From positions 1-64,000 of the forward strand of contig JAAUQI010000020.1 in the NCBI GenBank assembly GCA_012032345.1: 64,000 nt of DNA. Reading direction: 5' to 3'. The stretch is from Leptolyngbyaceae cyanobacterium RM1_1_2. GTDB taxonomy: Bacteria > Cyanobacteriota > Cyanobacteriia > Phormidesmidales > Phormidesmidaceae. A program made the position numbers and the translations under genes. Shown in pieces: positions 63,155 to 64,000 of the stretch (within the stretch, counting starts at the first letter, position 1; every line of letters starts with the position of its first letter). Below the pieces are notes generated by a model. It was not told where the DNA came from. It saw only the letters and a list, made by a program, of their open reading frames with translations, and searched no databases.

Positions 63155-64000
63155 ATGTATCTCAAAACGCTGCATCTGAAGCACTTTCGGAACTATAGCG
63201 ATCAGCGAGTTGAGTTTTGTGCGCCTAAAACTATTTTGGTAGGGGACAACGCCCAAGGCAAGTCCAACCTGTTAGAATCGGTTGAGCTATTGGCAACGCT
63301 TAAGTCTCATCGCACCAGCCGCGATCGCGATTTGATTCAAGATGGCGAAGCCTGGGGGCAAATTAGCGCCGCATTAGAGCGAGAGCTAGGGGTGGCTGAG
63401 ATGGCTCTGATTTTGCGCAACGGTAGCCGCCGCACGGCAGTACTCAATGGCGAGAAGCTAAGGCGGCAAATGGATTTTCTCGGCACGCTCAACGCAGTGC
63501 AGTTTTCTAGCTTAGATTTGGATTTAGTGCGCAGCGGCCCCGGTGAGCGCCGGATTTGGGTAGATACACTTTTGATGCAGCTAGAGCCTGTCTACGCCTA
63601 CATTTTGCAGCAGTACACAACGGTGCTAAAGCAGCGAAACGCCCTGTTGCGGCAGTGGGGAGAAAACAGCACAGCCAGTCATACAACTCAGCTTGCCATC
63701 TGGGATGCTCAGCTAGCGACTCTGGGGTCACGGGTAATTCGACGGCGATCGCGGGTACTCAAGCGCCTCACCCCGATTGCTCAAACCTGGCACACTGCCA
63801 TCAGCGGCCACACTGAAGAACTGCAAATTCGCTATGCGCCCAGCGTGCCCCTGACCGAGGGCGATCCGGCTCTGGTGCAGCAGGCTTTTCTAGATAAGAT
63901 TCAGCAGCGGGCGATCGCAGAGCAGCACCAGCACACAACCCTAGTCGGCCCCCACCGAGACGATATTGACTTTACAATTAATGACACCCCAGCTCGTCAG
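63155..64000 (+). CDS. recF: RecF DNA-repair protein (5' part, runs off the window)
   Basis: Translating from ATG 63155 gives MYLKTLHLKHFRNYSDQRVE, Walker A VGDNAQGKSNLLESVELLA, then NGEKLRRQMDFLGTLNAVQF, RSGPGERRIWVDTLL and LVGPHRDDIDFTIN, the standard RecF signatures. About 282 of roughly 370-390 residues are present, with no interruption. RecF helps load RecA at gaps through RecOR. The Walker B/D-loop region lies beyond the window. Confidence 0.96.
   Translation, partial: MYLKTLHLKHFRNYSDQRVEFCAPKTILVGDNAQGKSNLLESVELLATLKSHRTSRDRDLIQDGEAWGQISAALERELGVAEMALILRNGSRRTAVLNGEKLRRQMDFLGTLNAVQFSSLDLDLVRSGPGERRIWVDTLLMQLEPVYAYILQQYTTVLKQRNALLRQWGENSTASHTTQLAIWDAQLATLGSRVIRRRSRVLKRLTPIAQTWHTAISGHTEELQIRYAPSVPLTEGDPALVQQAFLDKIQQRAIAEQHQHTTLVGPHRDDIDFTINDTPARQ

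Overview
The window is chromosomal DNA from a cyanobacterium. The evidence is the very frequent GCGATCGC (HIP1-type) octamer and genes restricted to, or typical of, oxygenic phototrophs: sasA (circadian output kinase with a KaiB-like N-terminus), a one-helix high-light-inducible protein, sbtA/sbtB (bicarbonate uptake and its PII-like partner), menB, hemJ, a cyanobacterial chorismate lyase, and DUF760, DUF4079, DUF1822 and DUF928 proteins. A Leptolyngbya-like lineage is plausible, but I cannot fix the genus from sequence alone.

Layout. 0-1.4 kb: a small unknown gene, then an AAA-type ATPase N-terminus fused to an IS256-type transposase C-terminus. 1.4-12.7 kb: secreted and envelope proteins (GDSL hydrolase, SLH lipoprotein, SIMPL), a flavoprotein plus larB, TPR proteins, a Na+/H+ antiporter, a glycosyltransferase and a sigma-like gene. 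12.9-20.5 kb: a VOC protein, a membrane protein, and a tight four-gene operon encoding a sigma-like protein, a DUF1822 protein, a CHAT protease fused to a CHASE2 sensor, and a DUF928 protein. 20.5-23.4 kb: gluconate kinase and permease. 24-33 kb: TPR protein, leuC, an HD hydrolase, sasA, PspA/Vipp1, SPOR protein and dciA. 33.5-40 kb: M28 peptidase, a small Cys-rich protein, menB, hemJ, hli, an ABC ATPase, scpB and DUF760. 40-53.7 kb: cellulose-synthase-like GT2, DUF4079, Deg protease, M23 peptidase, histone-deacetylase-like protein, trhO, ArsA-like ATPase, a large membrane protein and a glutathionyl reductase. 53.9-58.6 kb: chorismate lyase, tRNA-Leu(GAG), accC, yggT and sbtB-sbtA. 58.7-61 kb: a decayed accessory stretch (IS remnant, PIN-toxin remnant, inverted repeats, Uma2, tandem repeats). 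61-64 kb: a YddG-like exporter with an AraC regulator, then the 5' part of recF.

Two observations stand out. First, the CHAT-CHASE2 operon is the best candidate for an undescribed system: a caspase-like protease domain sits in the same membrane protein as an extracytoplasmic sensor and is co-transcribed with a sigma-like protein. Second, at least five otherwise healthy genes (sigma-like, gntP, HD hydrolase, GT2, large membrane protein), and probably the M23 peptidase, are each broken by one missing base in a homopolymer run. The uniform pattern points to consensus-sequence errors rather than real gene decay, so these genes should be read as intact until checked.
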